The notes below the pieces were generated by a model. That model did no database searches. It was not told where the DNA came from and worked only from the letters and a program-made list of their open reading frames with translations. 64,000 bases of DNA from assembly GCA_963781705.1 (NCBI GenBank), contig CAWAGP010000010.1, forward strand, positions 1,116,001 to 1,180,000, read 5' to 3'. The position numbers and the translations under genes are program-made. Shown piece after piece: positions 26,056 to 34,398 of this stretch (positions are counted from its first letter, which is position 1; each line of letters starts with the position of its first letter). Source of the DNA: JALYGJ01 sp963781705. GTDB taxonomy: Bacteria; Chloroflexota; Limnocylindria; Limnocylindrales; CSP1-4.

Positions 26056-27149
26056 GCGGGCGTTTCCGATTCGATCCGACCCTCTGCGGTCACGCCGTCC
26101 CACAACCCGGTATCCACCCGGTCGCTGCGTCGCGGCGTGGGAATTTCGTAGCCCAACCCGCGCAGGTGCTCGCGTGCGCGTTCGGTGGCGATGCGCCCCT
26201 GGGGCGTGCGATCCAGGAAGCCGAGCTGCAGCAGATATGGCTCGTAGACGTCCTCGATCGTCTCGATCTCTTCGCCGATGACCGCCGCAACGGCCGCGCC
26301 GCCGACCGGTCCAGAGGCGAACTTCTGAACGATGGCCACCAGCAGGCGCCGGTCCGTGGTGTCCAGCCCCTCATCGTCAATGTCCATCGCGTTCATTGCC
26401 TGCGTGGCCTCCGCCGCGCCGATGCGACCGTCAGACCTGACCTGGGCGTAATCACGCACGCGACGCAGCAACCGATTGACGACGCGCGGCGTGCCCCTCC
26501 CTCGGCGGGCCAGCACGCCCACCGCCTCCTGGTCGATGTCGACGCCCAGGATGCCGGCCGAGCGTTCGATGATCGTTGCCAACTCTTCCTGCGAGTAGTA
26601 ATCCAGCCGATAGACGGCGCCGAATCGATCGCGCAGCGGGCCGCCGATACGCCCCGCCCGTGTCGTCGCTCCGACGACGGTGAACGGCTTGAGGCCGAGG
26701 CGCAGGCTGCGCGCGCTGGGGCCGCGACCGATCATCACGTCGATCGCGAAGTCCTCCATGGCGGGATAGAGGATTTCCTCGACCGAGTGGTTGAGGCGAT
26801 GGATCTCGTCGATGAACAGGACGTCGCGTTCCTCGATGTTGGTCAGGATCGCGGCGAGGTCGCCGGGCCGCTCGACGGCCGGTCCGCTGGTGGCGTGCAG
26901 GTTCACACCAAGCTCGCGGGCGATGATGTTCGCCAGCGTGGTCTTGCCCAGGCCGGGCGGTCCGTACAGGAGCACGTGGTCGGCCGCCTCATTGCGCTGA
27001 CGAGCGGCAGACAGCAAGATCTCGAGGTTCTGCTTGACCGGCGTCTGGCCGATGTACTCCGCCAATATGCGCGGCCGGAGCGACGTCTCGACGGCCACTT
27101 CCTCGACGGTCAGCGCGCCCGCGGCGACGGTTGAGTCGACGTCTTCCAT
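26052..27149 (-). CDS. ruvB: Holliday junction branch-migration helicase RuvB
   Basis: RuvB is the hexameric AAA+ motor of branch migration. The 365-residue protein has Walker A GPPGLGKTT (63-71), Walker B/DEIHRL, sensor VGATTRAG and the winged-helix C-terminal domain with PQGRIATERAREHLRGLGY. ATG at 27149 gives the usual N-terminal lead. It is separated from ruvA by four unrelated genes on the same strand. Confidence 0.97.
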   Translation of the reverse strand: MEDVDSTVAAGALTVEEVAVETSLRPRILAEYIGQTPVKQNLEILLSAARQRNEAADHVLLYGPPGLGKTTLANIIARELGVNLHATSGPAVERPGDLAAILTNIEERDVLFIDEIHRLNHSVEEILYPAMEDFAIDVMIGRGPSARSLRLGLKPFTVVGATTRAGRIGGPLRDRFGAVYRLDYYSQEELATIIERSAGILGVDIDQEAVGVLARRGRGTPRVVNRLLRRVRDYAQVRSDGRIGAAEATQAMNAMDIDDEGLDTTDRRLLVAIVQKFASGPVGGAAVAAVIGEEIETIEDVYEPYLLQLGFLDRTPQGRIATERAREHLRGLGYEIPTPRRSDRVDTGLWDGVTAEGRIESETPA

Positions 27150-27220
27150 CGGGCAGGATGCTAGCAGATTTGCTCGCTTATAGAACGCCTGTTCGACGCT
27201 GACAGCGCGACGGCGAACAA

Positions 27221-28006
27221 CTATCCCGCTGGCTGGAGCGGGAGACTTCGTCGCCGGCTCAAGACCCCCAGGATGAGCACGAGCATCAGCACCACACCCA
27301 GCCCTGCGACCCACGGCACCCATGGCGTGGACGATTCCTTGACGGCTATCGCGGCGTACGCCCAGACGATGACAGCGCCGAAGGCGACGTCCGCAGTGTG
27401 GAGCAGCACCGCCGCGGCAACAACCAGGACAGCCACCAGGATGAGCGCGCCGACCAGCGGCGTGATGCCGGGCGTTGGCACGCCGGCCCAATCGGCAACC
27501 GCGACCACGTTGGTCACGGTTGCCACCGCGATCCAACCGAGGTAGAGCGAGAACGGTACCTGCACGAGCCAGCGGCCAGACCGGCCGAGCCGCGAGCCCG
27601 GGCGGGCGGTGTGTCCGAACCCGGCACGCCGATAGATGGCGACCAATGACGCCAGCAGGGCGACCATCACGACCACCGTTGCAGGGAAGACTTCGTAGTG
27701 CCAGAGCGGGATCCACAGCCCGTTCAGCAGCGCCACCGCAACCGGCCACAGGCCCAGTTGGCGCAGCAGTGGGTCGCGTAGACGTGACGGGCGGAGAGTC
27801 TGGAACATGAAGCCGAGCTGACCCAGGTAGATCAGCCCCCAGATTGAGAACGCATAACCCGCAGGCACGACATAGACGCGGAATCGATCAGATATCTCGG
27901 CCGTCGTCTGGCCGTTGAGCGGCACGATGTTCGCCGCGCCGTTGATGACCAGCGCAAAGAGAAAGCTGGCGATAACCAGCAGTTGGCGCAGTCGGTCCCT
28001 GTTCAT
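27221..28006 (-). CDS. TspO/MBR-related (tryptophan-rich sensory) membrane protein
   Basis: The 261-residue protein has seven to eight hydrophobic segments, with motifs common to the TspO-like 'tryptophan-rich sensory protein' group: PAGYAFSIWGLIYLG, LLNGLWIPLWHYE and FSLYLGWIAVATVTNV. These are longer than true TspO (about 160). The ligand, often a porphyrin or sterol in TspO, cannot be inferred. The ATG at 28006 is favoured over an upstream one because it is adjacent to the first helix. Confidence 0.75.
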   Translation of the reverse strand: MNRDRLRQLLVIASFLFALVINGAANIVPLNGQTTAEISDRFRVYVVPAGYAFSIWGLIYLGQLGFMFQTLRPSRLRDPLLRQLGLWPVAVALLNGLWIPLWHYEVFPATVVVMVALLASLVAIYRRAGFGHTARPGSRLGRSGRWLVQVPFSLYLGWIAVATVTNVVAVADWAGVPTPGITPLVGALILVAVLVVAAAVLLHTADVAFGAVIVWAYAAIAVKESSTPWVPWVAGLGVVLMLVLILGVLSRRRSLPLQPAG

Positions 28007-28075
28007 CAGCTCAGCCTGCCAACGAACACTGGCCACGTCCCCTGCCGAAGGAACCGAAAAGGACCCACTTGCCGG

Positions 28076-28567
28076 TCAGATGCCGGCCAGGCGGTCGAGC
28101 GGGAACGGTGGCATGGCCAGCGGCCGGACCGCCAGGCGGACCAGCAGCAGCGGGTTGTCGTCGCCCGCGGTGCGGTTGCTGTGCAGCACGCCGCACGCCG
28201 CGCAGCGGTGGATGAGGACCCACTCGCCGTCGCCGCGGACGGTGATGGCAATAGGTTCCATGGCCGCGCCGCAGTCGGCCGCGCGATCGCCGGGATCGTC
28301 GTCGACGTGCCTGCTCCACAGGCACATCGGGCAGTGATTGCGATGCGCCGTACCGGGCGCGGACATGGCCACGTCCACGCGGCAGTGGGTACAGCGGAAC
28401 GCGTCCGGGCCACGGCCCGGCCGCGGCCGATCGCGCTCTGCGGCGCGTTCATGGGCCGGAGGCGGCCAGTCGTCCGCCTCACGTGGGGGATGTTTCGAGC
28501 GGCGGATTCGCTCGACTCGATGCGAGTTCAACGGAAGCTCCTGGTGGACGATGAGCGTGGTCCTCAT
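28076..28567 (-). CDS. RNHCP-domain zinc protein
   Basis: From about residue 57 the 163-residue protein carries the RNHCP signature: FRCTHCRVDV, then HRNHCPMCLWSRHVD, PGDRAADC and HRCAACGVLHSNR, giving four Cys pairs able to bind two zinc ions. The domain's role is not established. The first 55 residues are Arg/Pro-rich and without homology; ATG 28567 and an internal TTG at 28531 are both possible starts. A short uORF and a terminator-like hairpin lie just upstream, which suggests attenuation control. Confidence 0.82.
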   Translation of the reverse strand: MRTTLIVHQELPLNSHRVERIRRSKHPPREADDWPPPAHERAAERDRPRPGRGPDAFRCTHCRVDVAMSAPGTAHRNHCPMCLWSRHVDDDPGDRAADCGAAMEPIAITVRGDGEWVLIHRCAACGVLHSNRTAGDDNPLLLVRLAVRPLAMPPFPLDRLAGI

Positions 28568-28596
28568 TCGTCGCGCGCGGCTTCCGGATACGAAGA

Positions 28597-28640
28597 AGCC
28601 GTCCTCCGCGGGACGGCTCCGTTATCGACCCGACCGGGTC
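28597..28640 (-). terminator. Terminator-like hairpin and companion hairpin in the RNHCP leader
   Basis: Read on the minus strand, AGCCGTCC pairs with GGACGGCT (28611-28618 with 28597-28604) around a 6-base loop and is followed by TTCTTC, an intrinsic-terminator pattern 30 bases before the RNHCP start. Just upstream GACCC and GGGTC (28627-28640) form a smaller hairpin. The terminator lies inside the message, between a short ORF and the gene. Confidence 0.55.
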
Positions 28641-28643
28641 AGA

Positions 28644-28703
28644 TCAGCAGCGAATCCTCGAGGAGCGCGACGAAACAGCAACACGCACTGCAGTAATTGC
28701 CAT
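28644..28703 (-). CDS. 19-codon upstream ORF ahead of the RNHCP gene
   Basis: ATG at 28703 follows a purine-rich ribosome site (GAGAGGAGAG, about 28711-28720) and opens a 19-codon frame (product begins MAITAVRVAV and ends RIRC), stopping at 28644-28646. It ends four bases before the first hairpin of the leader. The order promoter, uORF, hairpin, terminator, gene is that of ribosome-mediated attenuators. The peptide itself may not matter. Confidence 0.4.
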   Translation of the reverse strand: MAITAVRVAVSSRSSRIRC

Positions 28704-28763
28704 CTGCTCGCTCTCCTCTCTGGCCCCGGCGCCGCATCCGCGGCGCCGCTCAAGACCGCGCGC

Positions 28764-28792
28764 AGTATAGCCCGGTTAGACGCGCTTGTGGA
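28764..28792 (-). promoter_or_regulatory. Candidate promoter for the RNHCP leader
   Basis: On the minus strand TATACT (28764-28769) matches a -10 element, with TCCACA (28787-28792) 17 bases upstream matching four of six -35 positions. It overlaps the end of the DUF47 gene and would start transcription about 55 bases before the uORF. A GC-rich inverted repeat at 28728-28747 lies between. Confidence 0.35.
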
Positions 28793-29393
28793 TCATCCGC
28801 TCGATGACCTCGGCGGCATCCTCGCCCGCATCGATGGCGTTTTCGAGCTCGAGATAGACCTCGCGCCACTTGATCACGTCAAGCGGATCGAAGTTCTCGC
28901 GAAACAGGCGCCCGATGGCCCCGCGGGAGATGCCGTCGGCCTCGTGCTCCAGCTCATGGATGCGCTCCAGGTGCCCGTTCAGGTCGCGCATTCGCTCGAG
29001 CTTCGAGAGCGCGGCGGCCAGCTCGACGCCCTGCGCGGCGAGGATCCCCGCCAGCAGGCGGCACTCGTTGGTCGGCTCGCGGACGTCGTAGATGATCATG
29101 CTCTCACCGACCGCCTGGATCAGATCGACCACGTCGTCGAGGCGAGTGGTGAGGTCGTGGATGTCCTCGCGGTCGAACGGCGCGATAAATGCCTCTTCGA
29201 GCCGGTCGCTGATCGCATGGTCGATGCCGTCGCCCTTCTTCTCGAGCGCCTGGATCTCGGCGATGCGCTCGTCGAGCCGATCGTATTTCTCGACCAGTTC
29301 GTTGAGCCTGCTCGCTGCCGCGGCCAGGTTCTGGCCGCTCTCGATGAACAGGTCGACAAACTTGATGTCACGCGGGATCAGCTGGATCGGCAC
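28776..29393 (-). CDS. DUF47 (PhoU-like) Pit accessory protein
   Basis: The 205-residue, all-helical protein has PhoU-like repeats: FVDLFIESGQNLAAAASRLN, IQALEKKGDGIDHAI and IHELEHEADGISR. The ExxxD motifs in the second and third match PhoU metal-binding sites. Such proteins are encoded beside low-affinity phosphate transporters and modulate them. It starts 20 bases after pit on the same strand, which supports that role here. Confidence 0.92.
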   Translation of the reverse strand: MPIQLIPRDIKFVDLFIESGQNLAAAASRLNELVEKYDRLDERIAEIQALEKKGDGIDHAISDRLEEAFIAPFDREDIHDLTTRLDDVVDLIQAVGESMIIYDVREPTNECRLLAGILAAQGVELAAALSKLERMRDLNGHLERIHELEHEADGISRGAIGRLFRENFDPLDVIKWREVYLELENAIDAGEDAAEVIERMIHKRV

Positions 29394-29412
29394 GCCATCT
29401 CTCCTCTGTCAA

Positions 29413-30408
29413 TCACCCGAGTCCGAATGCGTTCAGCACGAGCCAGCACATGCCGGCGACCAGCCCCGCGGCGGGGATGGTGATGATCCAGGCCGCGACG
29501 ATCGCGCGCGCCACTCCCCAGTGAACGCCGCGCACTCCCCGCGATGAACCGACACCCATGATCGCAGCCGCGATGACATGCGTGGTCGAAACCGGCATGC
29601 CGAAGTGCGCTGCGGTGATGATCACGGTCGCTGCGCTCGTCTCGGCGGCGAAACCGTGCACCGGCTCGAGCTCGACCACGCGGTGGCCCATGGTGTGCAT
29701 GATCCGCCAGCCGCCGATGGCCGTGCCGAGCGACATCGCCGTCGCGGCCAGAACGATGACCCACCACGGCACATCGATGGTCGGCAGCACGCCGGCCGAG
29801 AACAACGCCAGGGTGACGATGCCCATCGTCTTCTGGGCGTCGTTGGAGCCGTGCGAGAAGGCCATGAAGCCGGCCGACAGCACCTGCAGCCGGCGAAATG
29901 CCGTCGTCGTCGGCCGACGCGGCGCGCGGCTGAACACGCGGAACAGCACGATCACCAGCACGAAGGCACCGATGAAACCGATGACCGGCGAGCTGACCAT
30001 GGGCAGCAGCACCTTCTCGACGACGCCCTGCGGCTTGAACGCGTTCGCACCGGCCGCCACAAGCGTGGCGCCGAACAGGCCGCCGATCAGAGCGTGGCTG
30101 CTGGAACTGGGCAGCCCGCGATACCACGTGATCAGGTTCCAGGCGATGGCGCCCAGCAGGGCCGCAGCGATGACGCCGGTGGTGGTCGTGCTCTCCTCGA
30201 CCAACCCCGCGCCGATCGTCTTGGCTACGGCCGTGCCGGCGAACGCACCGATGAAGTTGAAGGCGGCGGCCATCGCGATGGCCACTCGCGGCGGCAGTGC
30301 ACGCGTGGCGACCGATGTGGCGATCGCGTTGGCCGTGTCGTGAAAGCCGTTGATGTAGTCGAAGGCGACGGCGATGACGACGACCGCAACCAGCATCAGC
30401 CCTGCCAT
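29413..30408 (-). CDS. pit: Pit-family inorganic phosphate transporter
   Basis: This 331-residue inner-membrane carrier takes up phosphate with a cation. The two inverted PHO-4 signatures are clear: DYINGFHDTANAIATSV near the N-terminus and FSHGSNDAQKTMGI in the second half. SSSSHALIGG and MPVSTTHVI are also typical. About ten hydrophobic segments are visible. It is followed by its DUF47 partner and preceded 18 bases upstream by ruvA. Confidence 0.95.
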   Translation of the reverse strand: MAGLMLVAVVVIAVAFDYINGFHDTANAIATSVATRALPPRVAIAMAAAFNFIGAFAGTAVAKTIGAGLVEESTTTTGVIAAALLGAIAWNLITWYRGLPSSSSHALIGGLFGATLVAAGANAFKPQGVVEKVLLPMVSSPVIGFIGAFVLVIVLFRVFSRAPRRPTTTAFRRLQVLSAGFMAFSHGSNDAQKTMGIVTLALFSAGVLPTIDVPWWVIVLAATAMSLGTAIGGWRIMHTMGHRVVELEPVHGFAAETSAATVIITAAHFGMPVSTTHVIAAAIMGVGSSRGVRGVHWGVARAIVAAWIITIPAAGLVAGMCWLVLNAFGLG

Positions 30409-30426
30409 TTCGAGCCGCTGTCGCGT

Positions 30427-31011
30427 TCAGTCGCGGCGCAGGATGCGCAACGCAGCCTTGACGCGTTCCTCGAGCGATGCGCCAACGGGCAGCGCCGACA
30501 AAGCCGCGGAGGCCGCCTCGCGCGCCTCCGCCGCCGTGTAGCCGAGAGCCTGCAGGGCGGCGACCACGTCCGTCGCGCCGCCGGCCGTGCCGGCGCCGAC
30601 GGCCGCCCCCGCAGCTGAGACCTTTTCCTTGAGTTCCAGCACGACGCGCGCGGCGAGCCGCTTGCCGACCCCCGTAACCGAGGTCAGCACACCCTCGTCA
30701 CCCTGCAGGATGGCCAGCTGCAGATCGGTCACCGGACGCGCCGAGACGATCGCCAGCGCGACCTTGGGACCCACGCCGGTCACGGTCGTCAGCAGCTCGA
30801 AGAATCCAAGCTCCTCGGTCGAGCGGAAGCCGTACAGCGACTGCTGGTCCTCGCGCACCAGGTGATGGGTGTACAGGCGCGCGTCGCTGCCCTCGTGCAG
30901 GCTGCCCAGCGTGCCCGGGCCACAGAAGATGCGGTAGCCCACGCCGCCGGCCTGGATCACCGCCGCGTCGGGCGTGATCGCGACCACGCGCCCCTCCACG
31001 AACGCGATCAC
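30427..31011 (-). CDS. ruvA: Holliday junction DNA-binding protein RuvA
   Basis: RuvA forms the tetramer that holds the Holliday junction for RuvB. The 194-residue protein has the OB-fold N-terminus (MIAFVEGRVVAITPDAAVIQ), two helix-hairpin-helix motifs (VTGVGPKVALAIVS and VTGVGKRLAARVVLELK) and domain III (ALQALGYTAAEAREA). The start overlaps the ruvC stop by ATGA. Confidence 0.96.
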   Translation of the reverse strand: MIAFVEGRVVAITPDAAVIQAGGVGYRIFCGPGTLGSLHEGSDARLYTHHLVREDQQSLYGFRSTEELGFFELLTTVTGVGPKVALAIVSARPVTDLQLAILQGDEGVLTSVTGVGKRLAARVVLELKEKVSAAGAAVGAGTAGGATDVVAALQALGYTAAEAREAASAALSALPVGASLEERVKAALRILRRD

Positions 31012-31529
31012 CGGCGTGCCATTCCCGTCAGCTGCCTAGCCGGCGCCATGCCATCGCTGCTCACGTGCGAGTGGGCGGCACAGATGGCCACCGCCAGCGC
31101 GTCGGCGGCATCGTCCGGGCGCGGCAGAATGGGCATGCTGAGCACCATCTGGACCATCCGCTGGACCTGGTCCTTGGCCGCGCGGCCGTAGCCGGTGACC
31201 GCCAGCTTGACCTCGTGCGGTCCGTACTCGACGACGGGCAGGCCGGCTTCCGCGGCAGCCAGCAGGACGACGCCGCGCGCCTGGCCGACGGCGAAGGCCG
31301 TCTGGACGTTGCGGTTGAAGAAAAGGCGCTCAACGCCCACCACCAGCGGCTTGTGCGTGCGGATCAGTTCGCACACACCTTCGTGGATGTGCAGCAGGCG
31401 TTCCGGTAGCTCCTGCGTGGGCAGGGTCTCGAGACAGCCGTAGTCCACGGCGCGCAGGGTTGCGCCGTTGCGTTCGACGATGCCGTAGCCGGTCGCGGCG
31501 GTGCCCGGGTCGATGCCCAGGACGATCAA
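31008..31529 (-). CDS. ruvC: Holliday junction resolvase RuvC
   Basis: RuvC is the endonuclease that cuts Holliday junctions. The 173-residue protein begins MIVLGIDPGTAATGYG with the first catalytic Asp. Other acidic residues are in VVGVERLFFNRN and near the end in RPDDAADALAVAI. It overlaps yebC by 4 bp at its start and ruvA by 4 bp at its end. Confidence 0.96.
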   Translation of the reverse strand: MIVLGIDPGTAATGYGIVERNGATLRAVDYGCLETLPTQELPERLLHIHEGVCELIRTHKPLVVGVERLFFNRNVQTAFAVGQARGVVLLAAAEAGLPVVEYGPHEVKLAVTGYGRAAKDQVQRMVQMVLSMPILPRPDDAADALAVAICAAHSHVSSDGMAPARQLTGMARR

Positions 31530-32278
31530 GCGGACGCGGCCTCGGCCAGGACTTCCGCGGGCAGGTCGAAGTTGGCGGTGACGCGCTGAACGTCGTCGAG
31601 GTCCTCGAGCGCTTCGATCAGGCGCAGGTTTTGGCGCGCCACGTGCTCGTCCACCTCGACCGGCGTCTTGGGGTGCATGGTCACCTCGGCCGACTCGACG
31701 CTGACCCCGGCCGACTCGAGCCCCAGCCGCAACTGCTCCAACTTGCCCGGTTCGGTGGTCAGCTCCATCGGATCCGCCTCGATGTCCATCTCCTCGGCAC
31801 CCGCGTCGATTGCCGTCAGCGCGATTTCGTCGGGGTCGTGCCCGTCACGCGGGATGGAGACGACGCCACGCGGCTCGAACTGCCACGCCACCGCGCCGGC
31901 ACCGGCCAGCTGGCCGCCGTTCTTGGCGAACAGCGAGCGCACGTCGGCGGCCGTCCGGTTCTTGTTGTCGGTGGCTGCCTCGACCAGGATCGCCACGCCG
32001 CCCGGGCCATAGCCCTCGTAGACGATCTCCTCGTACTGCTCGGCCGCCGAACCCGCCGTCGCGCGTTCGATGGCGCGCTTGATGTTGTCGGCGGGCATGT
32101 TCGCCGAGCGCGCCGTATCGACGGCCAGGCGCAGCCGGTAGTTGGCGTCGGGGTCGCCGCCGCCCATCCGCGCGGCAATCGAGATCTCGCGGCCGATCTT
32201 GGTAAAGACCGCGCCGCGCTTGGCATCGTTGGCGCCCTTCTGGCGCTTGATCTGGGACCACTTCGAATGGCCGGACAT
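31526..32278 (-). CDS. yebC: YebC/PmpR family protein
   Basis: The 250-residue protein starts MSGHSKWSQIKRQKGANDAKR, a nearly invariant family N-terminus (written to twenty residues: MSGHSKWSQIKRQKGANDAK). It also has the YEGYGPGGVAILVEAATDNKNRT-type segment (seen as YEGYGPGGVAI and TDNKNRTAADV). The family includes DNA-binding regulators and, more recently, factors that help ribosomes through proline stretches. It leads the ruvCA operon, as in many bacteria. Confidence 0.95.
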   Translation of the reverse strand: MSGHSKWSQIKRQKGANDAKRGAVFTKIGREISIAARMGGGDPDANYRLRLAVDTARSANMPADNIKRAIERATAGSAAEQYEEIVYEGYGPGGVAILVEAATDNKNRTAADVRSLFAKNGGQLAGAGAVAWQFEPRGVVSIPRDGHDPDEIALTAIDAGAEEMDIEADPMELTTEPGKLEQLRLGLESAGVSVESAEVTMHPKTPVEVDEHVARQNLRLIEALEDLDDVQRVTANFDLPAEVLAEAASA

Positions 32279-32304
32279 CGGCGCGGATTCTATATGCTGC
32301 CGAC

Positions 32305-34377
32305 ATGACCGCAGACATGTCACACCTTCGCAACGTCGTGCTCGCCGGCCACGCCAATTCGGGCAAGACGACTCTCGCCGAACACCTGCTGTACGCGGCC
32401 GGGGCAATCACCCGGCTGGGCCAGGTCCAGGATGGCACCGCCACGCTGGACTTCGAGCCCGAAGAGCAGAAGCGCAAACAGTCGTTGTCGCTGTCGGTGG
32501 CGACGATGCAGCACGGCGAGAACGAGATCACGCTGATCGACACCCCGGGCTACGCCGACTTCGCGGCAGAGGTGGTGCAGGGCTTCGCCGCGGCCGACGG
32601 CGCGCTGCTGGTCATGGACGCGTCGAGCGGCGTCGAGGCAGGCACCGAGCGAGCGATCGCGCTCGGCCGTTCGAGCGGCGCGGCCGCACTCTTCGTGATC
32701 ACCCGCTGCGAGCGCGAGAACGCCGATCCGACGGCCGCGCTGGACGCGCTGCGGTCGGAGTTCGGCACCAAGATCGCGCCGCTGCAGCTGGCCATCGGCC
32801 GAGCGGACAACTTCCGCGGCTACGTCGACCTGGTCCACCGCAAGGCCTACACGTGGGCCGGCGGCAAGCGCACGGAGAGCGAGATTCCGGCCGAACTGGC
32901 CGACGAGGTAGCCCGTCGCCGCGACCAGTTGCTCGAGGCTGCGGCGGAGGCCGACGACGACGTGCTGGCCAAGTACCTCGAGGGCGAGGAGATCAGCGAC
33001 GCCGAGCTCGAAGGCTGCCTGCACCGCGGCGTGCGCGATGCCATCCTCGCTCCGGTCATGGTCACCTCGGCGGCGCACGAGATCGGCGTGCCGGCGGTGC
33101 TCGACGCGATCGTGCGCTACCTGCCCTCGCCGGGCGAAGAGCGGCCGGTCAAGGCGACCGATGGCGCCGGCAAGGCGATCGATGTGGCACCCAGCTCGGA
33201 CGGACCGCTGCTGGCGCGCGTCTTCAAGACGACCGCCGACCCGTTCGTCGGGCGCCTCAACTACTTCCGCGTCTTCTCGGGCAAGATCACCTCGCACGAC
33301 CACGTTTGGAACGCGGGGCGCGAGGAGGAGGAGCGCATCGGCCAGGTGCTGCGCGTCAAGGGCAAGGACACCGAGGCAGTCGGCGAGATCAGCGCCGGCG
33401 AGATCGGTGCTGTTGCCAAGCTCGTCGCAACCTTCACCGGCGACACGCTCTCGTCGCGCGACAAGCCGTTCACGCTGGCGCCGCTCGAGTTTCCCGAGCC
33501 GACCCTGCCGGTCGCGATCGAGCCGCAGACCAAGGCCGACCTGGACAAGATGGGCGCCGCGCTGAGCCGGCTGCAGGAGGAGGAGCCCAGCCTGCGCGTC
33601 GAGCGCAACGCGGAAACGGGCGAGCAGCTCCTGTGGGCGCACGGCGAAAACCACGTGACGGTCATCACCGAGCGGCTCAAGCGCAAGTTCGGGGCCGCCG
33701 TCGTCACCCGCTCGCCGCGCATTCCGTACCGCGAAACGATCCGCTCCAAGGCACAGGCCGAAGGGCGCCACAAGAAGCAGACCGGCGGGCGCGGCCAATT
33801 CGGCCACGTGTGGCTGGAGATCGAACCCAATCCGGGCGCCGGCGTGGAGTTCGTCACGCGAGTGGTCGGCGGATCGGTGCCGCGGCAGTACTGGGCCGGC
33901 GTCGAGAAGGGCGTCCACGACATTGCCGAGAAGGGGCCTATCGCCGGCTATCCGGTCATCGACTTCAAGGCGACGTTGTACGACGGCTCATTCCACACGG
34001 TCGACTCGGACGAGCTGTCATTCCGACTCGCCGGCCAGCTTGCAACGCGCAAGGGCATCCAGGATTCCTCGCCCATCCTGCTCGAGCCGATCATGGACGT
34101 CGAGGTGCAGGTGCCCGAGGCCTACATGGGTGACGTCAACCGCGACCTCAACACGCGGCGCGGGCGCGTGCTGGGCATGGACACCGGCGATGGCTTCCAG
34201 GTGGTGCGCGCGCACGTGCCTCAGGCTGAGCTGTTCAGCTACGCGACCGAACTTCGCTCGCTATCGGGCGGCCGGGGCGTATTCAGGGCGACCCTCGATC
34301 ATTACGAGGAGGTTCCCTCGCACGTCGCCCAGAAGGTGATCGAGGCGCACAAGAAGGAAGAGGACGCGGCGCGCTGA
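32305..34377 (+). CDS. EF-G-like translational GTPase with degenerate G motifs
   Basis: This 690-residue protein has all five EF-G domains. The P-loop GHANSGKT is at residues 15-22, the switch II motif is DTPGYADF (79-86), with Tyr where EF-G has the catalytic His, and the base-specificity motif reads TRCE (133-136) in place of NKxD. Domain IV has GGRGQFGHVWLE; domain V ends VIEAHKKEEDAAR. It belongs to the second EF-G (FusA2-like) group, whose role is uncertain. A TATATG box at 32291-32296 only 8 bases before the ATG suggests a leaderless message. It diverges from yebC. Confidence 0.88.
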   Translation: MTADMSHLRNVVLAGHANSGKTTLAEHLLYAAGAITRLGQVQDGTATLDFEPEEQKRKQSLSLSVATMQHGENEITLIDTPGYADFAAEVVQGFAAADGALLVMDASSGVEAGTERAIALGRSSGAAALFVITRCERENADPTAALDALRSEFGTKIAPLQLAIGRADNFRGYVDLVHRKAYTWAGGKRTESEIPAELADEVARRRDQLLEAAAEADDDVLAKYLEGEEISDAELEGCLHRGVRDAILAPVMVTSAAHEIGVPAVLDAIVRYLPSPGEERPVKATDGAGKAIDVAPSSDGPLLARVFKTTADPFVGRLNYFRVFSGKITSHDHVWNAGREEEERIGQVLRVKGKDTEAVGEISAGEIGAVAKLVATFTGDTLSSRDKPFTLAPLEFPEPTLPVAIEPQTKADLDKMGAALSRLQEEEPSLRVERNAETGEQLLWAHGENHVTVITERLKRKFGAAVVTRSPRIPYRETIRSKAQAEGRHKKQTGGRGQFGHVWLEIEPNPGAGVEFVTRVVGGSVPRQYWAGVEKGVHDIAEKGPIAGYPVIDFKATLYDGSFHTVDSDELSFRLAGQLATRKGIQDSSPILLEPIMDVEVQVPEAYMGDVNRDLNTRRGRVLGMDTGDGFQVVRAHVPQAELFSYATELRSLSGGRGVFRATLDHYEEVPSHVAQKVIEAHKKEEDAAR

Positions 34378-34398
34378 AATCCTGAGCCGCTCGGCCTT

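Noticed and set aside
24439..26151. 570-codon open frame antisense to the ABC transporter
   Set aside because: Same GC-shadow effect; no domain pattern.
28728..28747. GGCGCCGC/GCGGCGCC inverted repeat as the terminator of the pit-DUF47 unit
   Set aside because: A perfect 8-bp stem but with no T-run on either side, and it falls inside the proposed RNHCP leader; I only mention it there.
32320..33918. Long open frame antisense to the EF-G-like gene
   Set aside because: High GC removes stops in the opposite frame; the predicted product is Arg/His-rich, lacks any motif and the sense gene is unmistakable.
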